Assembly (NCBI GenBank): GCA_039810245.1
Contig: JBDHWQ010000012.1
Span: 1 to 64,000, forward strand
Reading direction: 5' to 3'
DNA length: 64,000 nucleotides
From: CALDSL01 sp039810245
GTDB lineage: Bacteria > Chloroflexota > Anaerolineae > Anaerolineales > Anaerolineaceae
Shown: piece after piece, positions 7,584 to 16,317 of the stretch
How the letters are laid out: every line of letters begins with the position of its first letter
Position numbering within the stretch: position 1 is the first letter of the stretch
Translations under genes and position numbers: made by a program
Notes under the pieces: model-generated
Told to the model about the DNA's origin: nothing
Databases searched by the model: none
The model's input: only the letters and a program-made list of their open reading frames with translations

Positions 7584-9494
7584 TTATTTTTTGAGCAGCC
7601 GCATGCCGTTGAAGATCACAACCAGCACCGAAACCTGGTGCACCAGCATACCGCCCGCCATGTGCACCTGGTCCAGCAGCACGCCGGCCAGCAGGATCGA
7701 CACAGTCACCAGCGCAATCGCCAGATTCTGGCGGATGTTGCGCAGCGTGGCGCGCGACAGGCGCACAGCTTCCGCCACCTTGTCGAGATCGTCAGCCATC
7801 AGGGCGATATCGGCTGTCTCGATGGCAATGCCCGACCCGGCCGCACCCATGGCGATGCCCACATCGGCGGCAGCCAGCGCCGGCGCGTCGTTGATGCCAT
7901 CACCCACCATCGCCACCACGTAGCCGTCTTGCTGCAAACCACGAATAGCTTGCAGCTTGTCTTCCGGCAGCAGCCCGGCGCGCACATCTTCAATGCCGGC
8001 CTGGCGTGCAATGGCGCGCGCGGTGCGCTCATCATCCCCAGTGAGCATCAGCACCTTCTCGACCCCCGCGGCGCGAAGCCGCTCGATGGCCGCTACCACC
8101 CCATCGCGCATCGCGTCGCTGATGCCCAGGATTCCGAGTGCCGCGCCATCCAGCGCAACCATCACGGCCGTCATGCCATCCGCGCGCAGATCCCCCAGGT
8201 GCGTCTCGGCATCGGCCGGCAGGCTTACCCCGGCCGCGCGCAGCCATTCGGGCTTGCCCACCTGGATCGTGCGTCCCTGGTAGGTGGCCTGGATACCCTG
8301 CCCGGTGAAGGTCCGGAAGTCCTCCGGCATGGGCAGAGGCCCCAGCTTTTCAGCGGCGCGTGTCACCGCGCGTGCCAGCGGGTGCTCCGAACCGGCTTCG
8401 GCAAGCGCGGCCCAATACAATACCTGCTGTTCCGGCCGGTTCCAGGTCAGGTCTGCGCCAGGCGCGGCCGCCAGGCTGCGTTCAGGTTGGAGAGCGATCA
8501 CACGGGAAAGTTGGGGCTTGCCATAGGTGACCGTGCCGGTTTTGTCCAGCGCCACAGCGCGGATGCGACCGGCGTTTTCCAGGTATTCGCCACCTTTAAT
8601 GAGGATGCCGCGCCGGGCGGCCTGGCCAATGCCGGCAATGACCGAAACCGGGGTGGAGATAACCAGCGCGCCCGGGCAGGCGATCACCAGCAGAGTCAGG
8701 GCCAGTTCCAGGTTGCGCGAAATGCCGTACACTACCACGCTCATCACCATAATCGCCGGGGTGTACCAGGTAGCGAACTTCTCGACAAAACGCTGGGTGG
8801 GCGCTTTTTCTTCCTGGGCTTCTTCCACGCGCGCGATGATACGTGCCAGAGTGGTATCGGCGCCAACGCCGGTGGCGCGTACCTGCAGCATGCCATCCAT
8901 GTTCACCGTGCCGGCATACACCCTGTCGCCCTGCGCTTTTTCTTCCGGCATTGGCTCACCGGTGATCATGCTTTCATCCACCGCCGAATAACCGGCCAGC
9001 ACTTCACCATCCACGGCCACTTTCGCGCCGGGCTTCAGCAGCACAGTCTCACCGGGCTGAACCTCTTCCGGCGCAACTTCCACCTGGCGGCCGTCGCGCA
9101 ATACCAGCGCGGTCACCGGGGCCAGGTCAAGCAGGCTGCTCAGCACCTTGCGCGTCTGCGCCAGGGTGCGCGCTTCGAGGTTGGCTCCCAGCACAAACAG
9201 GAAGGTCACCGCTGCGGCCTCCCAAACTTCACCAATCCACAACGCGCCCACGGTAGCGACGGTGACCAGCAGCTCAATGCTGATATGGCGGCTGCGCAGG
9301 CTGACCAGCGCCCGCGCGGCAATATCCGCTCCGGCAATCAACGCAGCCGCTGTCATCAGAGCATCATGCAGCGCAGGGAGATGAAACAGGTGACGGGCCG
9401 CCAGGCCCAGCGCGATCAGCAGCCCACTGGTTATCGTTTCTATTTGCGCGCGCTGCCGGGGGCTGCGGAATGCGGTCTGGATTTTCGTCATCAT
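7584..9494 (-). CDS. P1B-type heavy-metal-transporting ATPase (CPG variant)
   Basis: The 636-residue ATPase has the P1B layout without an N-terminal metal-binding domain. It shows the actuator TGE (178-180), a transmembrane metal-site motif C273-P-G275, the phosphorylation motif DKTGT (317-321), the P1B HP dipeptide in SEHPLARAV and the hinge GDGINDAPAL. Overall the sequence resembles the Zn/Cd (ZntA/CadA) branch, but that group normally has CPC; here the second cysteine is glycine, so the metal is uncertain. AAGGAG precedes the ATG at 9494. It lies downstream of a small HMA protein and a Crp/Fnr regulator on the same strand, a likely metal-export unit. Confidence 0.9.
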   Translation of the reverse strand: MMTKIQTAFRSPRQRAQIETITSGLLIALGLAARHLFHLPALHDALMTAAALIAGADIAARALVSLRSRHISIELLVTVATVGALWIGEVWEAAAVTFLFVLGANLEARTLAQTRKVLSSLLDLAPVTALVLRDGRQVEVAPEEVQPGETVLLKPGAKVAVDGEVLAGYSAVDESMITGEPMPEEKAQGDRVYAGTVNMDGMLQVRATGVGADTTLARIIARVEEAQEEKAPTQRFVEKFATWYTPAIMVMSVVVYGISRNLELALTLLVIACPGALVISTPVSVIAGIGQAARRGILIKGGEYLENAGRIRAVALDKTGTVTYGKPQLSRVIALQPERSLAAAPGADLTWNRPEQQVLYWAALAEAGSEHPLARAVTRAAEKLGPLPMPEDFRTFTGQGIQATYQGRTIQVGKPEWLRAAGVSLPADAETHLGDLRADGMTAVMVALDGAALGILGISDAMRDGVVAAIERLRAAGVEKVLMLTGDDERTARAIARQAGIEDVRAGLLPEDKLQAIRGLQQDGYVVAMVGDGINDAPALAAADVGIAMGAAGSGIAIETADIALMADDLDKVAEAVRLSRATLRNIRQNLAIALVTVSILLAGVLLDQVHMAGGMLVHQVSVLVVIFNGMRLLKK

Positions 9495-9517
9495 TTCAGG
9501 CTCCTTATCGTCTGGCT

Positions 9518-9736
9518 TTAGAACGCGGATACTTTGGCTTCGTACCCCACCGATTGGATGGTTTTCACCAACAGCTCGGGGGCAGCCTGGGCCGGATCGT
9601 GCTGCACTTCAATACGCCCGGTATTAAAGAAGACTTTGGCTTCCGAAACGCCCGGAACAGCCTTGAGCACTTTTTCGATTTTTGCCACGCAAGACGGGCA
9701 GGATAATTCCTGGCTGCGTAATACCGTTTTCTTCAT
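9518..9736 (-). CDS. Heavy-metal-associated (HMA) domain protein, metallochaperone-like
   Basis: The start is placed at 9736, where GGAGG lies five bases upstream, giving 72 residues; an upstream in-frame start at 9781 lacks such a site. The protein is a single ferredoxin-like HMA fold. Its N-terminal metal site reads SCPSC, a CxxC loop like the GMTCxxC of CopZ and MerP, and it has the usual VFFNTGRIEV and SVGYEAKV strands. It lies 23 bases upstream of the P1B ATPase, which lacks its own N-terminal HMA domain, so the two probably work together to pass metal to the pump. Confidence 0.88.
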   Translation of the reverse strand: MKKTVLRSQELSCPSCVAKIEKVLKAVPGVSEAKVFFNTGRIEVQHDPAQAAPELLVKTIQSVGYEAKVSAF

Positions 9737-9805
9737 CTTGTCCTCCAAAAAACATCTGGTTGAATTCGTTGATGCAAGCATATGCGATAGCAGGCATGCC
9801 TTCCA

Positions 9806-9817
9806 TGATCTGGATCA
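9806..9817. promoter_or_regulatory. Candidate Crp/Fnr-type operator
   Basis: The sequence TGATCTGGATCA matches the Fnr/Dnr half-site pattern TGAT-N4-ATCA. It lies in the 195-base gap between the Crp/Fnr-family regulator and the HMA-ATPase gene pair, so it may be where that regulator controls the metal genes. The match is short and could occur by chance. Confidence 0.45.
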
Positions 9818-9931
9818 GATAACTGCAGGCGAAATCCGGATCCAACCGCGGGAATCGAAACTCGCCGGCTGGCACGAGCCAGCCGGGGGGCAATATTCCG
9901 CAAAATATGCAATGAAGGAAGTTACTCCCAA

Positions 9932-10681
9932 TCAGGACTGGGTGGTACGCTGCTCCAGTGCATCTACATCGGTGATGGCGATCCACTGGCGGCCGCTATC
10001 TACCACACCACTGGACTGCAACTGGCTCAATACGCGCGATGCCGTTTCCGGGGTGGTGCCGGCCATCTCCGCCAGATCATCGCGGGAAAGCGGCACATCG
10101 ATCAGCAGGCCATTCTCCTGCCGGCGGCCCAGTTTCTTTCCCAACGCCAACAGGGTAAAGGCAATGCGCTGTTCCACCGGCAGCGCGACGACCTGCAGCA
10201 GGCGCTGGTTCGCCAGGTTAATCCGCTCGGCCATGATGGCAATCGCCTTGAGCGCCAGCGTAGGGTGCGCGTCGAGGATTTGCTGAAAGTCTTCCGAGCG
10301 GATGCTGAGCAGGCAGGCTGACGTTTGCAACTGTGCGGTATCGGCATAACTGGCCGCGCCCAGGGTGGTCAGGCTGCCAAAAAATTCCCCACTGGTTAAC
10401 AGGTCCAGCAGCACATCTCGCCCTCCGGGCGCGTGCTGCAGGATTTTCACCTTTCCATCCGCCACCACGTACAGCCGTTCGGCCGGATCACCGGCGCGAT
10501 ACACAAAGTTGCCGGCTTCATAACCGATCTCGATAAAGCGCTGGTTGATCTGCTGCAATGCTTGCGCCGGCAGCCCGCTGAAAAACGGCAGGCGGCTGAG
10601 GATCTTCAGCCGCAGGTCGATCGAGCAGTGCTGCGGCTCGGTGGTGACGGTATTGACCGGGGATTTGCGACGCGATTTCAT
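9932..10681 (-). CDS. Crp/Fnr-family transcriptional regulator
   Basis: The preferred ATG is at 10681 with GAGG nine bases upstream (249 residues); a TTG five codons earlier is possible. Residues about 30-140 form a cyclic-nucleotide-binding-type beta-barrel (YVVADGKVKIL, GEFFGSLT). The C-terminus carries a winged HTH (LSRDDLAEMAGTTPETASRVL) typical of Crp/Fnr regulators. There is no N-terminal cysteine cluster, so it is not a classical iron-sulfur Fnr; a Dnr- or Crp-like sensor is more likely. The neighbouring HMA and ATPase genes and the TGAT-N4-ATCA site suggest that it controls metal export, but this is inferred. Confidence 0.9.
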   Translation of the reverse strand: MKSRRKSPVNTVTTEPQHCSIDLRLKILSRLPFFSGLPAQALQQINQRFIEIGYEAGNFVYRAGDPAERLYVVADGKVKILQHAPGGRDVLLDLLTSGEFFGSLTTLGAASYADTAQLQTSACLLSIRSEDFQQILDAHPTLALKAIAIMAERINLANQRLLQVVALPVEQRIAFTLLALGKKLGRRQENGLLIDVPLSRDDLAEMAGTTPETASRVLSQLQSSGVVDSGRQWIAITDVDALEQRTTQS

Positions 10682-10786
10682 CCGATTAAACCTCAAAACA
10701 AAACTTGCAGGTGCTTTTTCTGATTATGCCACACTTCACCCCCTCACCGCCAACGTGACAGGCCTTGTGCAGATCTTCGATGACGC

Positions 10787-11722
10787 GTGCCGGCGGTGAT
10801 CCGTTATGATAAGATTAGCCCTGTGAAGACCAGGCCATCACAACTTTCCGGGCTGAACAGCCTGCCGCGCGAGCGCGAAGCCAGCGAAGAACCGCAGCTC
10901 CAACCCGCCTCGCTGCCGGCATTTGCACGCCGCAATGCCTGGCTGCTGCTGTCGCTGCCATTCCTGCTGTTCCTGACAGTGCCCATTCTGGCGCTGTTCT
11001 TCCGTCTGACCCCCGCTGAGTTCCTGCGCAGCCTGGACCTGGCGCAGGTGCGCATGGCCGTGCGTCTCAGCTTGCTGACCTCAACCGTCACCGTGGGGCT
11101 TTCGCTGCTGTTTGGCACACCGGTGGCCTACCTGATCCACCGCCGGCGCTCGGGTTTCGCCCGCCTGTTGGACACGCTGGTGGATCTCCCCACCGTGCTG
11201 CCGCCGGCGGTCGCCGGCGTAGCGCTGCTGCTGGCGTTCGGGCGGCGTGGGCTGCTGGGCGGCTGGCTGGATGGCCTGGGGCTGCAAATCCCCTTCACCA
11301 CCCTGGCGGTGATCCTGGCACAGACGTTCATCGCCGCGCCGCTGTATATCAAGTCGGCGGCACTGGGGTTTGGCAACGTACCATGCGAGCTGAAGAAAGC
11401 TGCCGCGCTGGATGGCGCGAACCGCTGGCAGACCTTCCGCCATATTATGATCCCGATGTCCTGGATGTCGATCCTCAGCGGTTGCGTGATGACCTGGGCG
11501 CGCGCCATGGGCGAGTTTGGGGCAACGATCATCTTCGCCGGCAACTTCCCCGGCCGCACACAGACCATGCCGCTGGCGATCTACCTCGGCTTTGAGCTTA
11601 ACCTCAACGTGGCCGTCACCCTGGCGGTGGTACTGATCGTCTTCTCATTCCTGACGCTGGTGCTGGTTAAAAACATCTTGCACCAGCGTTTCGCAGAAAC
11701 GGTCGAAGAAACCATCGACTGA
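10787..11722 (+). CDS. Molybdate/tungstate-type ABC transporter permease (ModB-like)
   Basis: The protein has up to 311 residues from a GTG at 10787; a second GTG at 10823 is equally possible because a TATGAT -10-like element lies between them. It has an N-terminal soluble stretch, then about five membrane segments and the EAA-type cytoplasmic loop that contacts the ATPase (KKAAALDGANRWQTFRHIMIP). The block ARAMGEFGATIIFAG is typical of ModB/WtpB/CysT-class permeases. No binding protein or ATPase gene is adjacent, so its partners must be encoded elsewhere. Molybdate import would fit the molybdenum hydroxylase at 37531, but the substrate is not proven. Confidence 0.85.
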   Translation: MPAVIRYDKISPVKTRPSQLSGLNSLPREREASEEPQLQPASLPAFARRNAWLLLSLPFLLFLTVPILALFFRLTPAEFLRSLDLAQVRMAVRLSLLTSTVTVGLSLLFGTPVAYLIHRRRSGFARLLDTLVDLPTVLPPAVAGVALLLAFGRRGLLGGWLDGLGLQIPFTTLAVILAQTFIAAPLYIKSAALGFGNVPCELKKAAALDGANRWQTFRHIMIPMSWMSILSGCVMTWARAMGEFGATIIFAGNFPGRTQTMPLAIYLGFELNLNVAVTLAVVLIVFSFLTLVLVKNILHQRFAETVEETID

Positions 11723-11733
11723 GCGGCGGTTTT

Positions 11734-11741
11734 GGTATACT
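11734..11741 (+). promoter_or_regulatory. Extended -10 element for a probable leaderless transcript
   Basis: TGGTATACT is an extended -10 (TGn plus TATACT at 11736-11741). The ATG of the DUF1638 gene is at 11749, only seven bases downstream, so transcription would begin at or next to the start codon. No Shine-Dalgarno sequence fits in between. Confidence 0.4.
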
Positions 11742-11748
11742 GGGGTGC

Positions 11749-12492
11749 ATGTGGATCAAGTGCATCGCCTGCGAAGCACTGGCGCGCCCGGCCTATTACG
11801 CCGCGGCGCTCTCCGCGCACACAGTGGATGTGGAGTTGTTTCGCCGCGGGCTGCACAACCAGCCCAACGGGCTGCGGCGCAGCCTGCAAAACGCCATCGA
11901 TGCCTGCGAAAGCCGCCCATACCAGGCCATCACCCTGGCCTATGGCCTGTGCGGCCAGGCCACGGCCGGTCTGCGCGCGCGCAGCATTCCGCTGGTGATC
12001 CCGCGCGCGCACGATTGTATCACCCTGTTCCTGGGCAGCCGCGCGCGCTACCAGCAGCAGTTCGACGCCTGCCCCGGCACCTACTGGTACGCGCAGGATT
12101 ATATCGCGCGCGACGACGGTTCCGGCTCGGCCCTGGCGATGGGCTCGGAAATCCATACCGATGTGGAAAGCCAATACCAGCAGTACGTAGATAAATTTGG
12201 GAAAGACAACGCCGATTACCTGATGCAGGCGATGGGCGCGTGGCAGCAGCATTACCAGCGCGCTGCCTTCATCGATTTGGGTCTGGGCGGTGAAGAGACG
12301 GTGGCCGAGCAGGCGCGCGCCGAAGCCGAGCGCCGCGGCTGGCGATTCGAGCGCCTGGCCGGTGATCTGACGCTGGTGCGCCGCCTGCTGGATGGCGATT
12401 GGGACGGCGATTTTCTGATGGTGCCGCCCGGACAGGTGGTGCGGATGAGCGCGGATGATGGCATCCTTCGCGCCGGAAACGAGGATGCATGA
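11749..12492 (+). CDS. DUF1638 family protein
   Basis: The 247-residue soluble protein matches the DUF1638 family by its pattern: C5-x2-C8 near the N-terminus, the central LAYGLCG block, and IPRAHDCITLFLGSRARY with conserved Arg, His, Asp and Cys. Family members are found in anaerobes and Chloroflexota, often near methyltransferase or corrinoid genes; their reaction is not established. The gene probably starts a leaderless transcript (extended -10 at 11734-11741). Its stop overlaps the ATG of the next gene (ATGA), so the two are translationally coupled although the neighbour is a glycosyltransferase. Confidence 0.8.
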   Translation: MWIKCIACEALARPAYYAAALSAHTVDVELFRRGLHNQPNGLRRSLQNAIDACESRPYQAITLAYGLCGQATAGLRARSIPLVIPRAHDCITLFLGSRARYQQQFDACPGTYWYAQDYIARDDGSGSALAMGSEIHTDVESQYQQYVDKFGKDNADYLMQAMGAWQQHYQRAAFIDLGLGGEETVAEQARAEAERRGWRFERLAGDLTLVRRLLDGDWDGDFLMVPPGQVVRMSADDGILRAGNEDA

Positions 12493-14768
12493 GGCGCAGT
12501 TTTGGCCTGCTGCTCGACCTGCTGCTGGTATTGCTGATCCTGACCGGGATATTTTTCCGCTTTTCGTGGAATAACTGGAGCGCCGGCGCCGACCTGCACC
12601 CCGATGAGTACGGGCTGACCGGTACGATCACTGCGTTGAAGCTGCCCGAAAGCTGGTCGGAATACTTCAACACCCGGCTGTCGCCCATCAGCCCATACCA
12701 GAAATACGACGTGTACGGAAACCCGACCGTTCCCGGACCGGACAACCGCATGCGCTGGGGCCAGTGGCCGATCATCCTCATCCGCGCGGCGGCCGAGCTG
12801 ACCGGCAATACCGGCTACAGCGAGCTGCGGCTGATGGGCCGCCAGCTCTCGGCCCTTGCGGACGTGCTCAGCCTGATCGTGATCTTCCTTACCGGCCGCT
12901 ATCTGTACGGCGAGCGCGCCGGGCTGCTGGCCGCGGCTTTCAGCGCGCTGGCAGTGATGCAGATCCAACAGTCGCACTTTATGACCGCCGACAACTTCGG
13001 CGCGCTGTTCTGCACCCTGGCGCTATACTGCGCCGCGCGTACCGTGCGCCTGCCGGATATGGACCCACCCAGAAGTGTGTGGCCATGGTACGGGCTGTTC
13101 GGTGTCTTTCTGGGCATGGCAGTAGCTACCAAGGTCAATCTGGTGGTGCTGGCCGGCGTGATCGTGCTGGCCGCGCTGCTGGAGATTTATGACATCACCG
13201 GCGGGATGCGCTGGCGCGCGCTAACGCCCTGGCTGCGCGCTTTCCTGTTGTTGGCCTTCGCCGCCAGTATATCGCTGATCACCTTCCGCCTATGCCAGCC
13301 AATGACATTCCGCGCGGAAAACGCAGATACCACCTTCACTACGCTGCATTTTAACCGGGACTGGCTGGACAGTATGCAGGTGGCGCGCGATGAATCGCGC
13401 GGCATCAACGCCGGCCCACCCGGCGAGCAGTGGACGGACCGTATCCCGATCATTTTCCCCTGGGTCAACATGGTATTGTGGGGCATGGGGCTGCCGCTGG
13501 GGCTGGCAGTGTGGGCCGGGCTGGGCTGGGCAACCTACGAGATCGCTCGCGCCCGGCCGGGCTGGCAGGGGCACGTGCTGCCCGCCGCCTGGGCAGCCGC
13601 ATACTTCCTGTTTATGGGCACACGGCACGTGATGTCTATGCGCTACTTTTTGCCGATCTACCCAACCCTGTGCCTGCTGGCCGCCGCTATGCTTCTCACC
13701 TGGTACGACCGGCGCGCGCTGGCACGCCGCGGAACGCTGCTGCCTGCCCTGCTGGCTGGAGTAGTGCTGCTGGGCAGCTTCGCCTGGGTGGTAGGCTTCG
13801 CGCAAGCAGTATACATGCAGCCCAACACGCGTATCCGCGCCACGCGCTGGATCTTCCAGAATGTGACCGCGCCGCTGCACCTCGAGCTGTGCGATCTTGG
13901 AGAAACCACCTACCAGCCGCTGGACGCGCCCGATATGCTGGCGCTGTACCCAGGGGAGAGCTACCACGTGCAGTTTACCGCGCACTCCAGCAGCGTGCTG
14001 TCTGGGTTGCGCGTGGCGCACCTGCGCAGCCAGCCGGGTGAAGCGCCGGCGCAGTTTATCCATGTGCGCATTAGCAACGACGAAGCTGGGCAGCATGTGC
14101 TGGCGCAGACCAATGTGCCCGTACCCGCTATTGGCAGTGACCCGCGCGGAGCGCCTTCGCGCGCCGATTTTCCACCCGTGGCGCTGCTGGCCGGGCAGAC
14201 GTACCATTTGTTCGCGTCTGCGGCCGATTTTCCCGCCGTGATCGAGCGCAATGTGCTGGCGAACGAGCACTGGGATGAATCGCTGCCGGTGCGGCTGGAT
14301 GGCTACGACCCCTTCGGGCAGTTCTACAACGGCATTTCAATGGATGTGCGCTGGACGGATGACGAAAACAAGCGCCAGATGTACATCAACAACCTGGCGC
14401 GGGCCGATTATCTGATCCTGCCCAGCCAGCGCGGCATCTGGAGCGTTTCGCGCCTGCCGGAGCAGTACCCAATGACGATGGAGTATTACCGCGCACTGCT
14501 GGATGGCAGCCTGGGCTTCGACCTGGTGGCGCAGTTCCAGGCCCCGGTGCAGTACGGCCCGCTGTACATCTCCGACCTGGCCGGGACGATTTCGTGGGGA
14601 CAGCCGCCTGCCATCCCGCGTATCAACAACAATCTGCTGGCCGCGGAAGAGGCATTCACCATCTACGATCACGCCCCGGTGTGGATTTTCCACAAGCGCG
14701 CCGACTTTGACCCCAACAAAGTTGCTGCCTTCTTCAATAGCCTGCCACTGCATGGGGATGCTCCGTAA
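12489..14768 (+). CDS. GT-C (GT39/PMT-like) membrane glycosyltransferase
   Basis: The 759-residue protein begins with a membrane segment and then an extracytoplasmic loop with the acidic motif DLHPDEYG, the DE pair typical of GT-C enzymes that use polyprenyl-phosphate sugars. About ten further hydrophobic helices run to residue 440, including the PMT-like block LSALADVLSL...GRYLYGERAGLLAAAF. The last 300 residues are a soluble, probably extracytoplasmic domain rich in Y, Q and P. It likely transfers a sugar from a lipid carrier to an extracellular acceptor. It overlaps the DUF1638 stop codon by four bases. The acceptor is unknown. Confidence 0.75.
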   Translation: MRRSFGLLLDLLLVLLILTGIFFRFSWNNWSAGADLHPDEYGLTGTITALKLPESWSEYFNTRLSPISPYQKYDVYGNPTVPGPDNRMRWGQWPIILIRAAAELTGNTGYSELRLMGRQLSALADVLSLIVIFLTGRYLYGERAGLLAAAFSALAVMQIQQSHFMTADNFGALFCTLALYCAARTVRLPDMDPPRSVWPWYGLFGVFLGMAVATKVNLVVLAGVIVLAALLEIYDITGGMRWRALTPWLRAFLLLAFAASISLITFRLCQPMTFRAENADTTFTTLHFNRDWLDSMQVARDESRGINAGPPGEQWTDRIPIIFPWVNMVLWGMGLPLGLAVWAGLGWATYEIARARPGWQGHVLPAAWAAAYFLFMGTRHVMSMRYFLPIYPTLCLLAAAMLLTWYDRRALARRGTLLPALLAGVVLLGSFAWVVGFAQAVYMQPNTRIRATRWIFQNVTAPLHLELCDLGETTYQPLDAPDMLALYPGESYHVQFTAHSSSVLSGLRVAHLRSQPGEAPAQFIHVRISNDEAGQHVLAQTNVPVPAIGSDPRGAPSRADFPPVALLAGQTYHLFASAADFPAVIERNVLANEHWDESLPVRLDGYDPFGQFYNGISMDVRWTDDENKRQMYINNLARADYLILPSQRGIWSVSRLPEQYPMTMEYYRALLDGSLGFDLVAQFQAPVQYGPLYISDLAGTISWGQPPAIPRINNNLLAAEEAFTIYDHAPVWIFHKRADFDPNKVAAFFNSLPLHGDAP

Positions 14769-14891
14769 TCCGGAAAAAGCTTGATCACGATTTTCACGAA
14801 TAAGAAAAAAATGACACGAATAAGACCCACCTTGGTTTTACTCGTGTCATGGCTTTTATTCTGGAAATTCGTGATACCGCTTTTTTTCTGC

Positions 14892-14937
14892 TTGACTCTC
14901 TCCGTCGTTTTCTCTACACTGTATGGAAACGTTTGCA
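14892..14937 (+). promoter_or_regulatory. Promoter and LacI-family operator upstream of the aminotransferase
   Basis: TTGACT (14892-14897) and TACACT (14915-14920) are 17 bases apart. Three bases after the -10 lies TGGAAACGTTTGCA (14924-14937), a full match to the LacI/GalR pattern TGNAAACGTTTNCA. An operator over the transcription start should block initiation when the repressor is bound. The same layout recurs at 16205-16253. The LacI-type protein encoded at 25454 is the obvious candidate regulator. Confidence 0.85.
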
Positions 14938-14971
14938 TTCCACCTGAGATCGTTCATCCGCGAGGTGCAAT

Positions 14972-16177
14972 ATGCCCGGCCCTGGCTTTTTCTTTTTTGG
15001 CGACGAAGAGCGCAAAGAGGTCGAAGATGTGCTCCGCACCGGCTACCTGTCGCGCTACGGCAGCGACGATGACCCGCGCTTTCAGCACAAAGTGTTCACC
15101 CTCGAAGCTGAATTCGCGCAGGCGATGGGCGCGCGCCATGCCGTGGCGGTCAATTCGGGCACCAGCGCGCTCATGGCCTCGCTGGTCGCGGTCGGCCTTC
15201 GTCCGGGCGACGAAGTGCTGGTGCCAGGCTACACCTTCATAGCATCCATGTCGGCGGTGATTGCGGTCGGCGGCGTACCGGTGCTGGTCGAGATCGATGA
15301 TTCGCTCACCATGGACCCGGTCGACGCTGCGCGCAAAATCACACCGCGCACGAAGGTGATCTTGCCGGTGCACATGCTGGGAAATCCGTGCGATATGCGC
15401 GCCATCCAGGCCCTGGCGCGCCAGAACAACCTGGCGATTGTGGAAGACTGCTGCCAAGCGCTGGGCGGTAGCTATGACGGGCAGCGGTTGGGCACCTTCG
15501 GGCAGATGGGCGCATATTCGCTCAACAGTTACAAGATCATCAACGCCGGCGATGCTGGCATCCTGGTCACTTCGGATGAAGAGCTGTATCGGCGCGCCTT
15601 TGCCTTCCACGACCAGGGCCACCTGCCCTTGCGCAAGGGCGTGGAGATCGGCAACCGTACCATCCTGGGGATGAACATGCGCATGAATGAGCTGACCGGT
15701 GCGTTTGCGCTGGCGCAGTTGCGCAAACTGGAGCGCATCCTGGGCACGCTGCGCGAGAAAAAGGCGCGTTTCAAAGCCCTGATCCAATCCGCCGGGCTGG
15801 AAGGCGTGCAGTTCCGGCGCATCAACGACGAAGCCGGTGAGTGCGCCACGCTGCTGACCATCCGCCTGGAAAGCGCGGAGCAGGCCGACGCGGTATCGGC
15901 AGCGCTGGGCACCAAACCGGTCATCCGCTCCGGCTGGCACGTCTACAACAACATGGAGCACCTGCTGGATTGGCCGGGGCCGGATGGCAGCCGACCCTTC
16001 CACAAGGGTATGTTGCCACATACTGACGATTTACTGCGGCGCAGTATCAACCTGAGCGTAGGTGTTATCGACCCCGGGTTGGGATCGGAGTTTGGCATCC
16101 AGCCTTTCAGCACTGAAGCGGAAATCGAGCAGGCCGCGGTGGAATTTGTGCGGCGCGTAAAGCCGATCACCGGTTGA
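14972..16177 (+). CDS. DegT/DnrJ/EryC1/StrS-family PLP aminotransferase
   Basis: The 401-residue protein has the family landmarks: NSGTSALMASL for phosphate binding, VEDCCQALGG with the PLP-contacting Asp, and SLNSYKIINAGDAG with the Schiff-base Lys. DegT enzymes aminate keto-sugars and, in the StsC/BtrR branch, scyllo-inosose; some act in the deaminating direction. It has its own LacI-controlled promoter and sits directly upstream of an ABC importer and inositol genes. I infer that it interconverts inosose and an aminocyclitol, but UDP- or dTDP-sugar aminotransfer remains possible. GAGGTG precedes the ATG. The product is full length. Confidence 0.85.
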   Translation: MPGPGFFFFGDEERKEVEDVLRTGYLSRYGSDDDPRFQHKVFTLEAEFAQAMGARHAVAVNSGTSALMASLVAVGLRPGDEVLVPGYTFIASMSAVIAVGGVPVLVEIDDSLTMDPVDAARKITPRTKVILPVHMLGNPCDMRAIQALARQNNLAIVEDCCQALGGSYDGQRLGTFGQMGAYSLNSYKIINAGDAGILVTSDEELYRRAFAFHDQGHLPLRKGVEIGNRTILGMNMRMNELTGAFALAQLRKLERILGTLREKKARFKALIQSAGLEGVQFRRINDEAGECATLLTIRLESAEQADAVSAALGTKPVIRSGWHVYNNMEHLLDWPGPDGSRPFHKGMLPHTDDLLRRSINLSVGVIDPGLGSEFGIQPFSTEAEIEQAAVEFVRRVKPITG

Positions 16178-16204
16178 TTATTTGGCGTCGCGCCGCATAA
16201 ACGC

Positions 16205-16253
16205 TTGACGCACAGGATCGGATTTGTTACACTCAATCATGCGAACGTTTGCA
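16205..16253 (+). promoter_or_regulatory. Promoter and LacI-family operator upstream of the importer
   Basis: TTGACG (16205-16210) and TACACT (16228-16233) are 17 bases apart, with the same -10 as the promoter at 14892. Six bases on lies TGCGAACGTTTGCA (16240-16253), again fitting the LacI-family pattern. The two sites very probably bind the same repressor, making the aminotransferase gene and the transporter/iol operon one regulon. Confidence 0.85.
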
Positions 16254-16317
16254 TAACAATGTCATAACAACAGGCTGACAACCTTCGGGATGCTAATCTC
16301 GGGAGCGAGGTGTGGTT

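Noticed and set aside
7356..9521. 721-codon plus-strand frame opposite the P1B ATPase
   Set aside because: His/Gln/Arg-rich shadow without motifs; the ATPase on the other strand has all P-type signatures.
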